Positions 34,528-44,049 are shown, counted from the stretch's first letter. The stretch is 64,000 nucleotides of DNA from UBA9676 sp963837105 (GCA_963837105.1 CAWIMG010000029.1:160078-224077); one strand, 5' to 3'. Translations and numbers: made by a program. Notes: generated by a model from the sequence alone, not told the origin.

Positions 34528-34550
34528 GTTGGCTCCCCGGTTGGCTCCCC
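34528..34550. repeat. integrase arm-type direct repeats, P' arm of the 23.8-kb unit
   Basis: GTTGGCTCCCC and GGTTGGCTCCCC lie side by side, with the same distance from the att core as the pair at 30515. The IS630 element sits 13 bp to the right, which may have damaged this arm. Confidence 0.6.
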
Positions 34551-34602
34551 AACCGCAGCCTTAGTGGGTGACCCCGTAAGTTCGTCGGGGGGTGGGCCAT
34601 GG

Positions 34603-34941
34603 TCAGGGGTCTGGGTCGTGGCCGAGCCCGGCGAGGTGGACGGTGCAGGCGGTGTCGAGGGCTTCTTGCGGGGTGCCCACGGGGAGCCCGGTGAGCAGGA
34701 CGGCGTCTTGGTAGCGGTCGTGGGCGGCGGAGTAGATCGCAAAGCCGAAGGAATGGGCCGATCCGCTGTAGCGGAGCCGGCAGAGCGGGATGGTCTCACC
34801 GTCAGGCGGCAGGCCGCTGATGTAGGCGAAGGCGCCGCGGTAGGTGGCCTGGACCTTGGTGAGCTGGGGCCAGTGGGTTTCGGCGTGGTCGAGCAGCCGC
34901 ACGGTGATCGAGTCGCGGGTTGATTCGGGGATGGCGGCCAT
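34603..34941 (-). CDS. passenger ORF inside the IS630 element, hypothetical
   Basis: ATG 34941 gives 112 residues (SITVRLLDHAETHWPQL, YRGAFAYISGLPPDGETIPLCRLRYSGSAHSFGFAIYSAAHDRYQDAVLLTGLPVGTPQEALDTACTVHL). It is a compact alpha-beta protein without signal or membrane segments, lying wholly between the IS left end and the transposase on the other strand. Similar proteins are, from memory, found near actinobacterial transposases. The role is unknown. Confidence 0.6.
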   Translation of the reverse strand: MAAIPESTRDSITVRLLDHAETHWPQLTKVQATYRGAFAYISGLPPDGETIPLCRLRYSGSAHSFGFAIYSAAHDRYQDAVLLTGLPVGTPQEALDTACTVHLAGLGHDPDP

Positions 34942-35033
34942 GGGCCTTATTGTGCCGCGCGGCATCGCGGTGCCCGGTTACGATCACCGGTCCGGGGAGC
35001 GGATCACGGATTTGGTGATTACCCGGAGGCAAC

Positions 35034-36192
35034 ATGCCATTGCAGCACGCGGCGCCGGTCACACTGACCGCTGCCGAGCGCAAGGCGTTAAAGAAACGTG
35101 CCCGCGGGGCCAAGACCGCCTACCGGGACTGGCTGCGCGTGCAGATCGTGCTGGCGGCCGCCCGCGGCCGGGCTAATGCGCGCATCGCCGCGGACCTGGG
35201 CGTCAGTGCGGACACGGCCCGCAAGTGGCGGAGCCGGTTCGCCGCCCGCGGCCTGGGCGGGCTCAAGGACTTGCCCCGCACGGGCCGGCCGCGGCGGATC
35301 AGCGCGCTGGAGCGGGCGGCGGTGGTCGCGCTGGCCTGCCAGCTGCCGGCCGCCACCGGGGTACCGCTGTCCCGGTGGACCGGCCCGGAGCTGGCCGCCG
35401 AGATCACCAGGGCCGGCCCGGCCGCCCAGATCTCGCCCTCCTCCATCTTGCGGATCCTGGCTGAGCACCCCATCAAGCCCTGGCAGTACCAGTCCTGGAT
35501 CTTCCCCCGCGACCCCCAGTTCGCAGCCAAGGCCACCATCATCCTGGACCTGTACCAGGGGTACTACCAGGGCAAGCGGCTAGGGCCGGGCGACCGGATC
35601 TTGTCGGTGGACGCCAAGCCCTCCATCCAGGCCCGCAAACGCTGCCACCCCGCCAGCCCGCCCGCCCGCGGCCAGCCGATGCGCGTCGAGCACGAGTACG
35701 AGCGCGCCGGCGCCGTGGCCCTGCTGGCCGTCCTGGACGTGCACACCGGGCAGGTGCCGGCCGCCGCCACCCCGGCCACCACCGGGATCGTCCCGTTCAT
35801 GACCGTGATGAGCCAGGTCATGAGCCAAGAGCCCTATCACAGCGCCCCGCGCGTGTTCGTCATCGTGGACAACGGCTCCGGCCACCGCGGCCAGGGCCGC
35901 CATCGGCCGGCTGGCCAAGGCCTGGCCGGACACCATCATGATCCACACGCCGGTGCACGCGTCCTGGCTGAACCAAGCGGAAATATTCTTCTCCATCGTG
36001 CAGAAAAAGGTCATATCGCCCAACGACTTCGCCACCACCGGCCAGCTCGCCGCCACCCTGCTCGCCTTCACCGACCGCTACAACCAGACCGCAAGGCCAT
36101 TCAACTGGAAGTTCACCGCCAAAGACCTGGCCCGCTTCCTCGACCAGATCAGCAGCCACCAGGAACCCGCCGACCTGCCAAACGCCGCATAA
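35034..36192 (+). pseudogene. IS630-family transposase, frameshifted
   Basis: The first frame has the N-terminal HTH (ARIAADLGVSADTARKWRSRFAARGLGGLKDLPRTGRPRRIS), first catalytic Asp region (RILSVDAKPSIQAR) and second Asp (VIVDNGSGH). Near 35885-35895 the frame shifts by one base, and the end (MIHTPVHASWLNQAEIFFSIVQKKV, containing the catalytic Glu in NQAE) follows in a second frame, stopping at 36192. All three DDE residues exist but in two frames. A sequencing error or a true inactivation are both possible. Confidence 0.9.
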
Positions 36193-36287
36193 CAGGGCCC
36201 CCGACGAACTTACGGGGCTACCCACTTAGTTGCGAACGCAGGATCGGCGGTTTGCCCGGATACCGGACCGGGGGTCATCCTGGCACG

Positions 36288-37214
36288 GTGCACAAGACCT
36301 CGGGCCTGCGTGATCCGGCAGCGGCATTTCCCCTGCCGAATACCCGTGATGATGCCGGGGACCGGCGGGCGGCGAACCGGGCGGTGGCGGTCAGCGCGGC
36401 CGGCCTGGGCGCCACCGGGCTGGCCGAGCTGTTGCTGGCGGTGCTGACCGGCTCGGTCGGTCTGCTGGGCGATGCGATCCATAACCTGTCCGATGTGTCC
36501 ACCAGCGCGGTGGTGTTCCTGGGGTTCCGTTTGTCGCGGAGGCCTGCCACCGAGCGCTACCCCTATGGCCTGGAGCGGGCCGAGGATCTCGCCGGGATCG
36601 GGATCGCGCTGGTCATCTGGGCCAGCGCGGCGTTCGCCGGTTATGAAAGCATCCGCAAGCTGCTGGTGCACGGCCCCACCACGCACATCGGGGCGGGCAT
36701 CGCCGGGGCGGTCATCGGCATCGCCGGGAACCTGGCGGTAGCCCGGTACAAGCTCGTCGTCGGCAGGCGGATCAACTCTGCCACCCTGGTCGCTGATGCC
36801 CGGCATTCCTGGCTGGATGCGCTGTCGTCGGCGGGGGCGCTGGCCGGGCTGATCGCGGTCGCGGCTGGGCAGCCGTGGGGTGATCCGGTCGCGGGGCTGG
36901 CGATCACGGCAGTGATCTGCCATGTCGGCTTCCAGGTCACCGCCGATGTGGTGCACCGCCTCGCCGACGGCGTCGGCCCCTCGGTCATCACCACCGCCGA
37001 GGCCGCCGCCGGGTCGGTGCCCGGCGTCCAGCACGCGCACGCCCGGGCCCGGTGGACCGGGCGGACGCTACGGGTCGAGATCGAAGGCTGGGTCGACCCT
37101 GATCTGCCCGCCCGCGACGCCGACACGATCGGCAGGCACGTCGCCGCTGCCTTGGCACGGCAGCTGCCCGAGGCGGGCAGCCTGACCTGGATCAGCCGCG
37201 CAGGTCCCAGCTGA
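36288..37214 (+). CDS. cation diffusion facilitator (CDF) family transporter
   Basis: GTG 36288 gives 308 residues with six helices. Family marks are GSVGLLGDAIHNLSDVSTSAVVFLGF in helix 2 (H and D of the transport site), ERYPYGLERAEDLAG, and VADARHSWLDALSSAGALAGL in helix 5 (H/D). A cytoplasmic C-terminal domain follows (VPGVQHAHARARWTGRTLRVEIEGWVDPDLP). It exports Zn2+ or similar metals by proton exchange. It directly follows the IS630 element. Confidence 0.9.
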   Translation: MHKTSGLRDPAAAFPLPNTRDDAGDRRAANRAVAVSAAGLGATGLAELLLAVLTGSVGLLGDAIHNLSDVSTSAVVFLGFRLSRRPATERYPYGLERAEDLAGIGIALVIWASAAFAGYESIRKLLVHGPTTHIGAGIAGAVIGIAGNLAVARYKLVVGRRINSATLVADARHSWLDALSSAGALAGLIAVAAGQPWGDPVAGLAITAVICHVGFQVTADVVHRLADGVGPSVITTAEAAAGSVPGVQHAHARARWTGRTLRVEIEGWVDPDLPARDADTIGRHVAAALARQLPEAGSLTWISRAGPS

Positions 37215-37245
37215 TGTCAATGGCCCGCGAAGAAGGTGTCCCGGA

Positions 37246-38061
37246 TCAGCAGACGCCGGTGTGAGCGGTGATCTGCTCGACTCGTTCGTGGAAGATCCGC
37301 CATCGGCGCTCGTCCTCGTGGATGAGCACTGAGCTTGCCGCCGACAGATCGGCGGCGTGGTTGATCAGTTCGGCTGCCGCATAGAGGTAGCCCGCCGCCG
37401 ACCGCGCCCCGGCAAGGTCTTTGCGCAGCGCGGCTGGTGTGAAGTCGATCCGTTCCATCACCGTAACGGCCCGGCGCAGGTACCGTGCGATGAGCTGGGC
37501 GGTGCAGGCGTTCTGCCAGTTGTTGCCGATGATCTGGTGCCGTTCTCCCAGCAGATCAGCGAGCTGCGGATATGCCAGCAGCGCTTCTGCCACGGCCCAG
37601 GAGGCCTCCATCGCGGCGGCCAGCCAGGAACCGGTCTGCTCACTGCTGGCGGCAATCGTCTCAAGCTCGGCCTTGATCCGGCTGATCTCCGCGGGCTCAC
37701 CCTCGCCTTCCATGAACAGCACGCCGCTGGTTTCGATCGCCCGGTCGTCGTTCAGATCAGGTGCCCCGGCATAGGGGCTGGGAGCGGGGTCCGCGGCGGG
37801 CTCGGTGGAGGCCCACCGTTCCGCGAGGGCGATCAGCGTGCGAGCCGTACGCTGCAGCGAGAGGGCGTCGGTGAGGGGCGCCTCGGAGTAGTACTTCTCG
37901 TGCTCGCGATGGTAGTGCGAGAGGTTCTTCACCACCGCCAGCAGCCCATCGCTGCCGGCGCCGGGCTGGTGCTGCCCTGGCCCGGCGACGTGATCCGGGT
38001 GGTCAGGACCGATGGCTGGGGTGATCGGCTTTCCCGGAACGTCTTGGGCCCAATCAGTCAT
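37246..38061 (-). CDS. hypothetical helical protein
   Basis: ATG 38061 gives 271 residues. A Pro/Gly/His-rich N-terminus (1-40) is followed by an all-helical body (LLAVVKNLSHYHREHEKYYSEAPLTDALSLQRTARTLIALAERW; SWLAAAMEASWAVAEALLAYPQLADLLGERHQIIGNNWQNACTAQLIARYLRRAVTVMERIDF; SAAGYLYAAAELINHAADLSAASSVLI). No membrane segment and no recognised family. It lies 5 bp before the deazaflavin reductase stop on the same strand, probably one operon. Confidence 0.65.
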   Translation of the reverse strand: MTDWAQDVPGKPITPAIGPDHPDHVAGPGQHQPGAGSDGLLAVVKNLSHYHREHEKYYSEAPLTDALSLQRTARTLIALAERWASTEPAADPAPSPYAGAPDLNDDRAIETSGVLFMEGEGEPAEISRIKAELETIAASSEQTGSWLAAAMEASWAVAEALLAYPQLADLLGERHQIIGNNWQNACTAQLIARYLRRAVTVMERIDFTPAALRKDLAGARSAAGYLYAAAELINHAADLSAASSVLIHEDERRWRIFHERVEQITAHTGVC

Positions 38062-38066
38062 GTTCC

Positions 38067-38618
38067 TCACCTGACTGCGGGTTGGTGGCCGGAGCCGATC
38101 GGCCACAAGGAGACGAACGGCCGGGTGCTGACGAAGTCACGGGCGGCAGTCGCGGAGCGGAGGTCTCCCCAGCCCAGGACATAGGCGAGCAGTCCCGACC
38201 TGTATGGGTGCCGGCGCTGGAACCCGGCCAGTACGGCCACGCTTTCGTCCGCTGACAGGAAGCGCTGGCCTGGCGTGAACGATTCCCGCCCGATCTGGAC
38301 CTTCAGCGCTGGATGAGCCTGAATGTTCCGGATCCAGTCGGCGTCCTTGCCCCACGCCGAGCAGATGACCGCCTCGTGGCTGCGCGGGTCGTAGCTCAAG
38401 ACCATGGCGACGGCGGAATAGGGCTTACCGGTCTTCCGCCCGGCATGGACCAGCAGCAAGAACGTGTCACCCAGCAGCCAGCCCCAGCCCCGCCGATACA
38501 GCACCAGCGGCAGCCGGAAGACCGCCAGGGCGAGACGACCAGGTTGCCGCCGGAACCCAAGGAGCGGCGCACTCCGGCGGTGCGTTGGGTGTGATGCGAC
38601 AGAGGTTTCCACTGTCAT
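38067..38618 (-). CDS. deazaflavin (F420)-dependent nitroreductase family protein
   Basis: ATG 38618 gives 183 residues (a GTG at 38651 would add 11). The DDN fold is seen in FLLLVHAGRKTGKPYSAVAMVLSYD, EAVICSAWGKDADWIRNIQAHPALKVQIGRESF and the C-terminal helices. Members use F420H2 to reduce diverse substrates or act in quinone reduction. F420 dependence fits an actinomycete host. Confidence 0.85.
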   Translation of the reverse strand: MTVETSVASHPTHRRSAPLLGFRRQPGRLALAVFRLPLVLYRRGWGWLLGDTFLLLVHAGRKTGKPYSAVAMVLSYDPRSHEAVICSAWGKDADWIRNIQAHPALKVQIGRESFTPGQRFLSADESVAVLAGFQRRHPYRSGLLAYVLGWGDLRSATAARDFVSTRPFVSLWPIGSGHQPAVR

Positions 38619-38682
38619 CGCCCCCGCTTGTACGAATGGGTTAGGTTTCACACTCAGCGAATGCCTGGCTTTGGTACCCGGG

Positions 38683-39567
38683 CTAGAGGCGAAAGTCCTG
38701 CAGGGATTCTCGAAAGGAAGCCAGGGTCAGGGCGTCGGTCAGAGAAGTGCCCAGGCTACCCGGCGGACTTTGGCTGAACGATGTTATCGGCGGACCGTGC
38801 CTGACGGCCGGTGTGGGTGGGCCGGGTGGTTCAGGTATCTGGCCGTCGCCGAGACGTGGTAGTGCGGATGATCCGGCGCGTCGGCCAGGCTGGCCAGTGG
38901 GGCCGATGTGGTAGCGGAAGTCGCAGACGGCTGCGCCGGTGGCGAGCGTTCCGGTGCGGCGCAGCTGCGCGCCCCACCGCTCGGCGACGGGGGCGTCCTG
39001 CCCGCACCAGGAAGCGACACAGAGACCGGCCGCGCCCTGGCTGAGCAGGTAGTCCGCGATCGGGCAGTGGGTGATGTCCACCGCAGATCCGTCGCTGCCG
39101 GCCGGGCTGAACCGCCAGCCTGGTGGGTTGAACGGGAACCGCTGCTGAGAGCGCGCCAGCGCGCGCAGCCGCGCCGGTGGGTGACGCACCAGCAGCCGGG
39201 CTGGGATGGCTGAGGCTGCCACGATCGGCCGGTAGGCGGCCCAGGCCACGTCGGCGGTCAGCGTGCGCGAGTCGGCGGCCGTGACACCGTGTGCCTGCAG
39301 TGCGCGGTCGAGGGCGAGCGTCCAGGCTGCCAGCCGCACGCACAGCCTGCTACCGGCCGTCGGCTCGTCGGGCAGGCCGCGAGCCAGGCGCTCGAACTCC
39401 TCCTGGGCGCCGCCGAGGATCGGGTTGACCTGATGGCGAGTCAGCCGGCCACGCAGCGGGTCGCTGGTGTCGCGCAGGCGGCCGGTCAGGACGTGCCCGG
39501 CCACCCGGAACACCACCACGCGTGTCACGCGATCGCCCACCGCCGGCGGTGCCGCAGTGATCGTCAC
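38683..39567 (-). CDS. L-2-amino-thiazoline-4-carboxylic acid hydrolase family protein
   Basis: GTG 39567 gives 294 residues; it overlaps the upstream stop by GTGA. The core matches the ATC-hydrolase family, with the closing block CPIADYLLSQGAAGLCVASWCGQDAPVAERWGAQLRRTGTLATGAAVCDFRYHI carrying conserved Cys, Trp and Asp. After HIGP a Pro/Ser-rich tail of about 70 residues runs to the stop at 38683; family members normally end near RYH, so the tail may result from a lost stop or frameshift. The true substrate is unproved. Confidence 0.6.
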   Translation of the reverse strand: MTITAAPPAVGDRVTRVVVFRVAGHVLTGRLRDTSDPLRGRLTRHQVNPILGGAQEEFERLARGLPDEPTAGSRLCVRLAAWTLALDRALQAHGVTAADSRTLTADVAWAAYRPIVAASAIPARLLVRHPPARLRALARSQQRFPFNPPGWRFSPAGSDGSAVDITHCPIADYLLSQGAAGLCVASWCGQDAPVAERWGAQLRRTGTLATGAAVCDFRYHIGPTGQPGRRAGSSALPRLGDGQIPEPPGPPTPAVRHGPPITSFSQSPPGSLGTSLTDALTLASFRESLQDFRL

Positions 39568-40685
39568 CGAAGGCCACCCCCTTTGACCTGGCCGGTTTCC
39601 GCCCGGGTCCTGATGCCGAGCAGCATCTTGCGCATCATCGCGAAGTCGCCGAATTCGGCCAGGATGATCGTCAGCAGCCCAGCCGGGGTCGGCTGGTAGC
39701 GCTGCCTGAGCCGCGTCACCAGCCGGGTGCGGTCCGGTCCGAGGGGGGCAAGCGTCCATGCCCAGGTCGAGTCCGGTTTGGCCCAGACCAGCCGTGCCGG
39801 CGGTTCGGTGTCTGCGACTTCGAAGGAGGTGGCCGGCGTTGGGTGGCTGGCCATCGGCGCGGCGAGGTCGCCAACTCTGGCCCGCTGCCATTGCGGCATG
39901 ATCGCCGTCGCGCTCGAGCGGCCGAGGTTGTCGAGCAGGTCGTAGCTGTAAAAGCCGGCGCGCCCATACCCGGCCTGGGCGAGCCAAGGCCAGATGTCGC
40001 CCGGCGGGGCCTCGATCGTGATCGCCCGGGTCGCAGTGAAATGTGAGACCGGCACCAGGCTGTCTCCTGGCATGGCGGCCCGGGCCTCGGCCGCGGTCGC
40101 TCCCCAGTGCAGGTGCCACCGGCGGTACAGCGGTGCGGTCAGCAGCAGCGGCAACGCGGTCACAACGTCGCCGACCCCGGCGAGCATGCTCCGGCTGCCG
40201 CTGGCGATCAGGGCCAGCCCAGCCAGCCCGTACACCACCTGCAAGGCGCTGAACTGCCTGACAACTGCCACCTCCACCACGATCCAGCCCACCAGCAGGA
40301 CCCCGGCGAGGGTGGCCGCATCACGGTCACGCGGGTGGCGCCGCCACGCCAGGACGGCGGCAACCGTGGCTGGTGCCGCGACCACGCACGCCAGCGCAAT
40401 CCCGGCGAACACCGGACTGGCAAACGGCAGCCTCCCCGTCATCGACGCGCCTAGCCGCAACCACCCGGTGATCAGCCCCGCCGCACCGCCGCAGGCCGAC
40501 AGGGCCACAAACCCCGCCAGGACTATCAGCCAGGCCCGATGCAGCGATCCGCGTGCCCTCACGCCTTCATCGTCAGTCGCGCCTGGTGCAACCCCCAGAG
40601 CCGAATGGCCCAGATAACGCCGACCGAAAGGCCCGAATAGTAGCAACGCGGCCTGCCTCAAGCCGATACAGTAGCCAGCCCGCAC
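39564..40685 (-). CDS. membrane protein with C-terminal SRPBCC (polyketide-cyclase-like) domain
   Basis: The protein has 373 residues: an N-terminal half with four to five hydrophobic helices (HRAWLIVLAGFVALSACGGAAGLITGW; FAGIALACVVAAPATVAAVLAW; AATLAGVLLVGWIVVEVAVV), then from about residue 205 a START-like domain (HFTATRAITIEAPPGDIWPWLAQAGYGRAGFYSYDLLDNL ... WAWTLAPLGPDRTRLVTRLRQRY). It couples by GTGA to the ATC-hydrolase-like gene. The function is unknown. The 285 bp upstream show nothing. Confidence 0.7.
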   Translation of the reverse strand: MRAGYCIGLRQAALLLFGPFGRRYLGHSALGVAPGATDDEGVRARGSLHRAWLIVLAGFVALSACGGAAGLITGWLRLGASMTGRLPFASPVFAGIALACVVAAPATVAAVLAWRRHPRDRDAATLAGVLLVGWIVVEVAVVRQFSALQVVYGLAGLALIASGSRSMLAGVGDVVTALPLLLTAPLYRRWHLHWGATAAEARAAMPGDSLVPVSHFTATRAITIEAPPGDIWPWLAQAGYGRAGFYSYDLLDNLGRSSATAIMPQWQRARVGDLAAPMASHPTPATSFEVADTEPPARLVWAKPDSTWAWTLAPLGPDRTRLVTRLRQRYQPTPAGLLTIILAEFGDFAMMRKMLLGIRTRAETGQVKGGGLR

Positions 40686-40969
40686 CCGGATCGCAGAAGC
40701 ACGCGGACATCACCGGCCGGCAGAACCGAAGATCGCGCCGAACTGACTTATCTGAGCCCGCCACGTACACACGCCCCAAGATCGCCAACCGGCAATGGTG
40801 GGAACTCTGCGTGGCCCAGAACCCCGGCTTCGCAACGTTCGAACCCTGGCAAACGCTTGCGTGTCGCCGCACCAGTAGTGCGCGTTGCCGCTATGCGCTT
40901 CGGCTCCGCAGGTCTGGGCTCGCTGTCTTGGTGATGGTCGGCACGGCGGTGATCGGCTGGGAGTCCTCA

Positions 40970-41303
40970 GGCCCGATCACCCCGATCCGCCCGGTGCAGT
41001 CCTCGCGGGCTGACAGCCACTCGCGGGCCGCGTCGATGTCGGCGACGGTGCGGCCTTGCCCGGCGGTGACCTCGCGCATGATCGTCCACAGGCAGCGCAG
41101 CTGGCTGCCCCAGTAATACAGGTCCGGTGCAGCGGCCAGGAACCCTTCGCCAGCGAGCCAGTCCGCCTGATTGCGCAGGTCGTGGCTCATCCCGGTGAAG
41201 TTTCATGGATCACCACCACTCCCGGCCACGGACCGCTCCCGGCCGGGGTGGCCACGTAGGCTGGCATCTGCCCGTTCGGGGTGGCGATCACCACGTCGGC
41301 CAT
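40970..41303 (-). pseudogene. truncated and frameshifted dienelactone hydrolase
   Basis: From ATG 41303 the sequence reads ADVVIATPNGQMPAYVATPAGSGPWPGVVVIHE, then a frameshift near 41205, then GMSHDLRNQADWLAGEGFLAAAPDLYYWGSQ and DIDAAREWLSAREDCTGRIGVIG, a dienelactone hydrolase N-terminal half. It breaks off just before the nucleophile motif (GFCMGG expected), so catalytic Cys/Ser, Asp and His are lost. This is a true remnant rather than a mere sequencing slip. Confidence 0.8.
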
Positions 41304-41433
41304 AGCTGCTCCCGCCCTGTCCCCCAGCCCCGGTCAGTTCTTATGGTGCGCTCCCACTGCTCGCCGGAGCCAGCCGCCGGGCCTGTTTCGGTCAGGTCCC
41401 CCTGCGGTGACCAGTTAGAGTGTCCATCGAGTC

Positions 41434-41720
41434 GTGTGTGCTCTACCTCTTGTACACCGGCTGCGAGGGCGCACCGACAGAAGCGTCAGAATCGCCGGCG
41501 GCGAGGTCCTGGTGTTCGCAGGCAACGGGTTCCGATGCCCGCTCACCCAACTGGCCGAGCGCTACGGCGCCCAAAGCGGCTCGGTGACAGATATCTACGT
41601 GCCGAAGTGTTCGTGCACAACATGCCAGCAAGCCACGCACCACTGCTCGTCCTCATGACGTACCTGAATGCCCGGAATCTGTGGCGGTCACGGCGGACCC
41701 AACGACGCTTGACGCCGGCG
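41434..41720 (+). pseudogene. short degenerate ORF, possible frameshifted hypothetical protein
   Basis: One frame reads RTDRSVRIAGGEVLVFAGNGFRCPLTQLAERYGAQSGSVTDIYVPK and a second frame continues VFVHNMPASHAPLLVLMTYLNARNLWR, which together look like a single conserved-type protein broken by one base. Neither piece has a known family. The rest of 41304-41745 shows no gene. Confidence 0.35.
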
Positions 41721-41745
41721 ACGGCACTGCGGTCTGCGGCGCGGG

Positions 41746-43059
41746 CTAGTTGTTGTTGCTGGTGCGGGGGCGGGCTGGGGTGGCGGGGTGCAGGGCGGTG
41801 TCCAGGAAGCTGATCACGTGGGCTGCCCAGGCCTGGGGGGCGGTGGCCAGGCCCTGGGTGTGGCCGGCGTGCGGCACGACCCAGATGTGCACGGTGGCCG
41901 GTGAGGCGGCCCGGAACCAGCGGGCCGCGATGGGTTCGCTGGCGACGGCGCCGCCAGCGATGATCAGCACCGGGCGGGGGGCGGCGGCGGCGATGGCATC
42001 GGGGATGCTCATCGGGCGGGGGGCGCCGCTGATCAGCCCGGCCGCGGTGTATTGCACCCATTCCATGCCTGTGTCGAGCACCCCGGTGTTGCCGTGCATC
42101 ATCCACCCGTGGTCGGCCAGCTGCTGGCCGGTGACGCCTTCGCCGATTACGGCCCGGATCCGCGGGTCGGTCCCCATGGCGGCGAGGGCCTGCTCACCTC
42201 CCATGGACTCGCCCAGCAGGGCGATCTTGCCGTGGCGGACGCCGAGCTGGCGGGCCAGGAACGACAGGGCGGCGGTGATGTCCGGGCCACCCCACCAGCC
42301 AAAGTCCATGGTGTGACCGCCGGAGCGGCCGTGGCCGCGGCCGTCCAGCAGCAGTGCCCCGTAACCGTGGCGGGCCAGCACCGTCCCCTGGGCGAGCGCC
42401 GCGGCGCGGGTGGACCCGGCGCCGGGCAGGACCAGCACGGCGGCGCCGTTGCGCGGCGGGATGTACCAGGCCGACAGCCGGACCCCGTCGGTGGTGCGGA
42501 AGGCCACGTTCTGGTAGGCGAGCCCGTAGCTGGCGGGGGTGGCCGATCCCAGGGGCCCGGGCGGGCGGTTGGTCGCGAAGACCGCCATCGTCAGCGGGAA
42601 CAGCACGAACCACAGCAGCGTCAGCGCCGCTGGGATGGCCAGCAGCCGCCACCAGCCTGTCATGGCGCGGACCAGCATGGCGGCCCCCCAGATGAGCAGG
42701 ACGAGGCCGGTCACCAGCACGATCACCGCCACGGCCGCGGCCGCGCCCAGGCCCGCCTTGGTTTGCGCGCTGGCCACACCCGCGCCCGTCGCCGTGCCCA
42801 CGATCCCCAGCATCAGCGCGGTCCCACCGCGGGCGGCCCGGCCTGCCCGGCCGATGAACCACACCGCTAGGCCGGTGATCGCGACCACCACCAGGACCCG
42901 CGCTACCTGCCACACCGGCGAGCCGTCCAGCCCGGCCAGGACGGCCAGGGCCGCGCCCTCCACAGCGATGACCGCCGGCAGCAGCAGTGGTGAGCGTGGC
43001 CGTGCCAGACCATGTTCACCTCTTGACTGTGAGCGCACATCGGTGGACGTGCCCGACAT
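41746..43059 (-). CDS. membrane-anchored alpha/beta hydrolase
   Basis: ATG 43059 gives 437 residues. Residues 25-160 form about five hydrophobic helices (SPLLLPAVIAVEGAALAVLAGL; RVLVVVAITGLAVWFIG; VAVIVLVTGLVLLIWGAAMLV; LLAIPAALTLLWFVLFPLTMAVF). The hydrolase domain follows: VLVLPGAGSTRAAALAQGTVLARHGYGALLLDGRGHGRSGG, nucleophile in LGESMGGEQALAAMG, and terminal His in VVPHAGHTQG. The catalytic half probably faces outside. The substrate is unknown. Confidence 0.82.
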   Translation of the reverse strand: MSGTSTDVRSQSRGEHGLARPRSPLLLPAVIAVEGAALAVLAGLDGSPVWQVARVLVVVAITGLAVWFIGRAGRAARGGTALMLGIVGTATGAGVASAQTKAGLGAAAAVAVIVLVTGLVLLIWGAAMLVRAMTGWWRLLAIPAALTLLWFVLFPLTMAVFATNRPPGPLGSATPASYGLAYQNVAFRTTDGVRLSAWYIPPRNGAAVLVLPGAGSTRAAALAQGTVLARHGYGALLLDGRGHGRSGGHTMDFGWWGGPDITAALSFLARQLGVRHGKIALLGESMGGEQALAAMGTDPRIRAVIGEGVTGQQLADHGWMMHGNTGVLDTGMEWVQYTAAGLISGAPRPMSIPDAIAAAAPRPVLIIAGGAVASEPIAARWFRAASPATVHIWVVPHAGHTQGLATAPQAWAAHVISFLDTALHPATPARPRTSNNN

Positions 43060-43274
43060 CGCAACCCACCTCCAGCCGTAGCCGACCGGCGCGTGTGCCC
43101 GGCACGGCAACCACAGACGGCACCCTCATATCCGGGTTATCGCGGTACGGGCGGACCAGTTCAGAGGCCAACGGCCCGCCGCGTGTGGCGAAGGTCCTGC
43201 CGGCGGGGACATTGGGCTCTGCTCTGTGGCCGCCGGCACGCAGATCGTGGAGATGAGAGAAGGAGGTGATTGAC

Positions 43275-43649
43275 ATGCGCAAGCTCACCCTCCGAGACCT
43301 GCTCGCCACGCTGATCACCGCAGCGGTCGTGGTGCCGTTCGTCGGCTACTCGGTGCGCGGGTCGATGCCGTTCGTGCAAGACCCCCGCGGGATGGCCGGG
43401 GTGGTCATCGTGGGAACGGTGCTCGCCTTCGCCGTCTTCGGGCGCAGGGCCTTCGGCACCGGCACGTTCGAGATGCTCATGGTCACGCTCGGCGTGCTCA
43501 CCCTCGGGTTCGCGATCGCGGCGCTGATCGCCGAGACCGTGTGGGCGCTGCTCGTCCCGGCCATGGCCGGCCTGGTGCTCATGTGGGCCCTTGCTCTCCT
43601 GCACGACGCCGGCTACGTCGTACCCGAGCATGCTGCCGGGCACGTGTAG
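43275..43649 (+). CDS. small four-helix membrane protein
   Basis: ATG 43275 is chosen for its AGGAGGTG ribosome site; 124 residues. Four hydrophobic segments are visible (LLATLITAAVVVPFVGYSV; GVVIVGTVLAFAVFG; MLMVTLGVLTLGFAIAALIAE; LLVPAMAGLVLMWALALLHD). The family is unrecognised. The 500 bp after it (43650-44149) contain no gene that I can support; a short hairpin lies at 44050. Confidence 0.75.
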   Translation: MRKLTLRDLLATLITAAVVVPFVGYSVRGSMPFVQDPRGMAGVVIVGTVLAFAVFGRRAFGTGTFEMLMVTLGVLTLGFAIAALIAETVWALLVPAMAGLVLMWALALLHDAGYVVPEHAAGHV

Positions 43650-44049
43650 GTAGGCCGCAGCGGGCAGTGGGGCTGGCGCAGGTCTGGCCGGCCCCACTGC
43701 CCAGGACCCAGGCCCAGTACGGCCAGGCAACCGCGCAATCCGCGCCAACGGCTGTCACGACCGCGGCGGGCATCTCCTGGATCGCCTTGCTGACAGCCGC
43801 GGACGTCCTGTGCCCTGGCGATGTGTTCAGGGCGAGGGTTGAGCTGCTGCCGGGTCAGGCCGTGGTCCCCTGGGTTGATCATTCTTGTGCTCGCTCTGGA
43901 GGGCGGCGATGAGCGGCGCTTTCTCATCCGGGGGCTTTGCTGCACCAGCGCCTCGCCCATGCGCAATGGACTCCCAGGTAGCAGCACCAACGCCGGGCCT
44001 GATGAAGCCTGCAGCGGCATGACCGAGCTTCCAAGCTGGGACTCCAAGA

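Larger units (their letters stand above)
34564..36225 (+). mobile_element. IS630-family insertion sequence with a passenger ORF
   Basis: Terminal inverted repeats span 34564-34591 and 36198-36225, matching at 26 of 28 bases (shared GTGGGT and CCCCGTAAGTTCGTCGGGGG). Both ends are flanked by TTA, consistent with TA target duplication. It carries a frameshifted DDE transposase and an oppositely oriented small ORF. The total length is 1662 bp, longer than the usual 1.1-1.2 kb, because of the passenger. Confidence 0.88.

Noticed and set aside
35034..37214. A single 726-codon frame joining the IS630 transposase to the CDF transporter as a fusion
   Set aside because: The frame runs on only because of the transposase frameshift and lack of stops; the IS right end lies between the two parts and the CDF has its own start.
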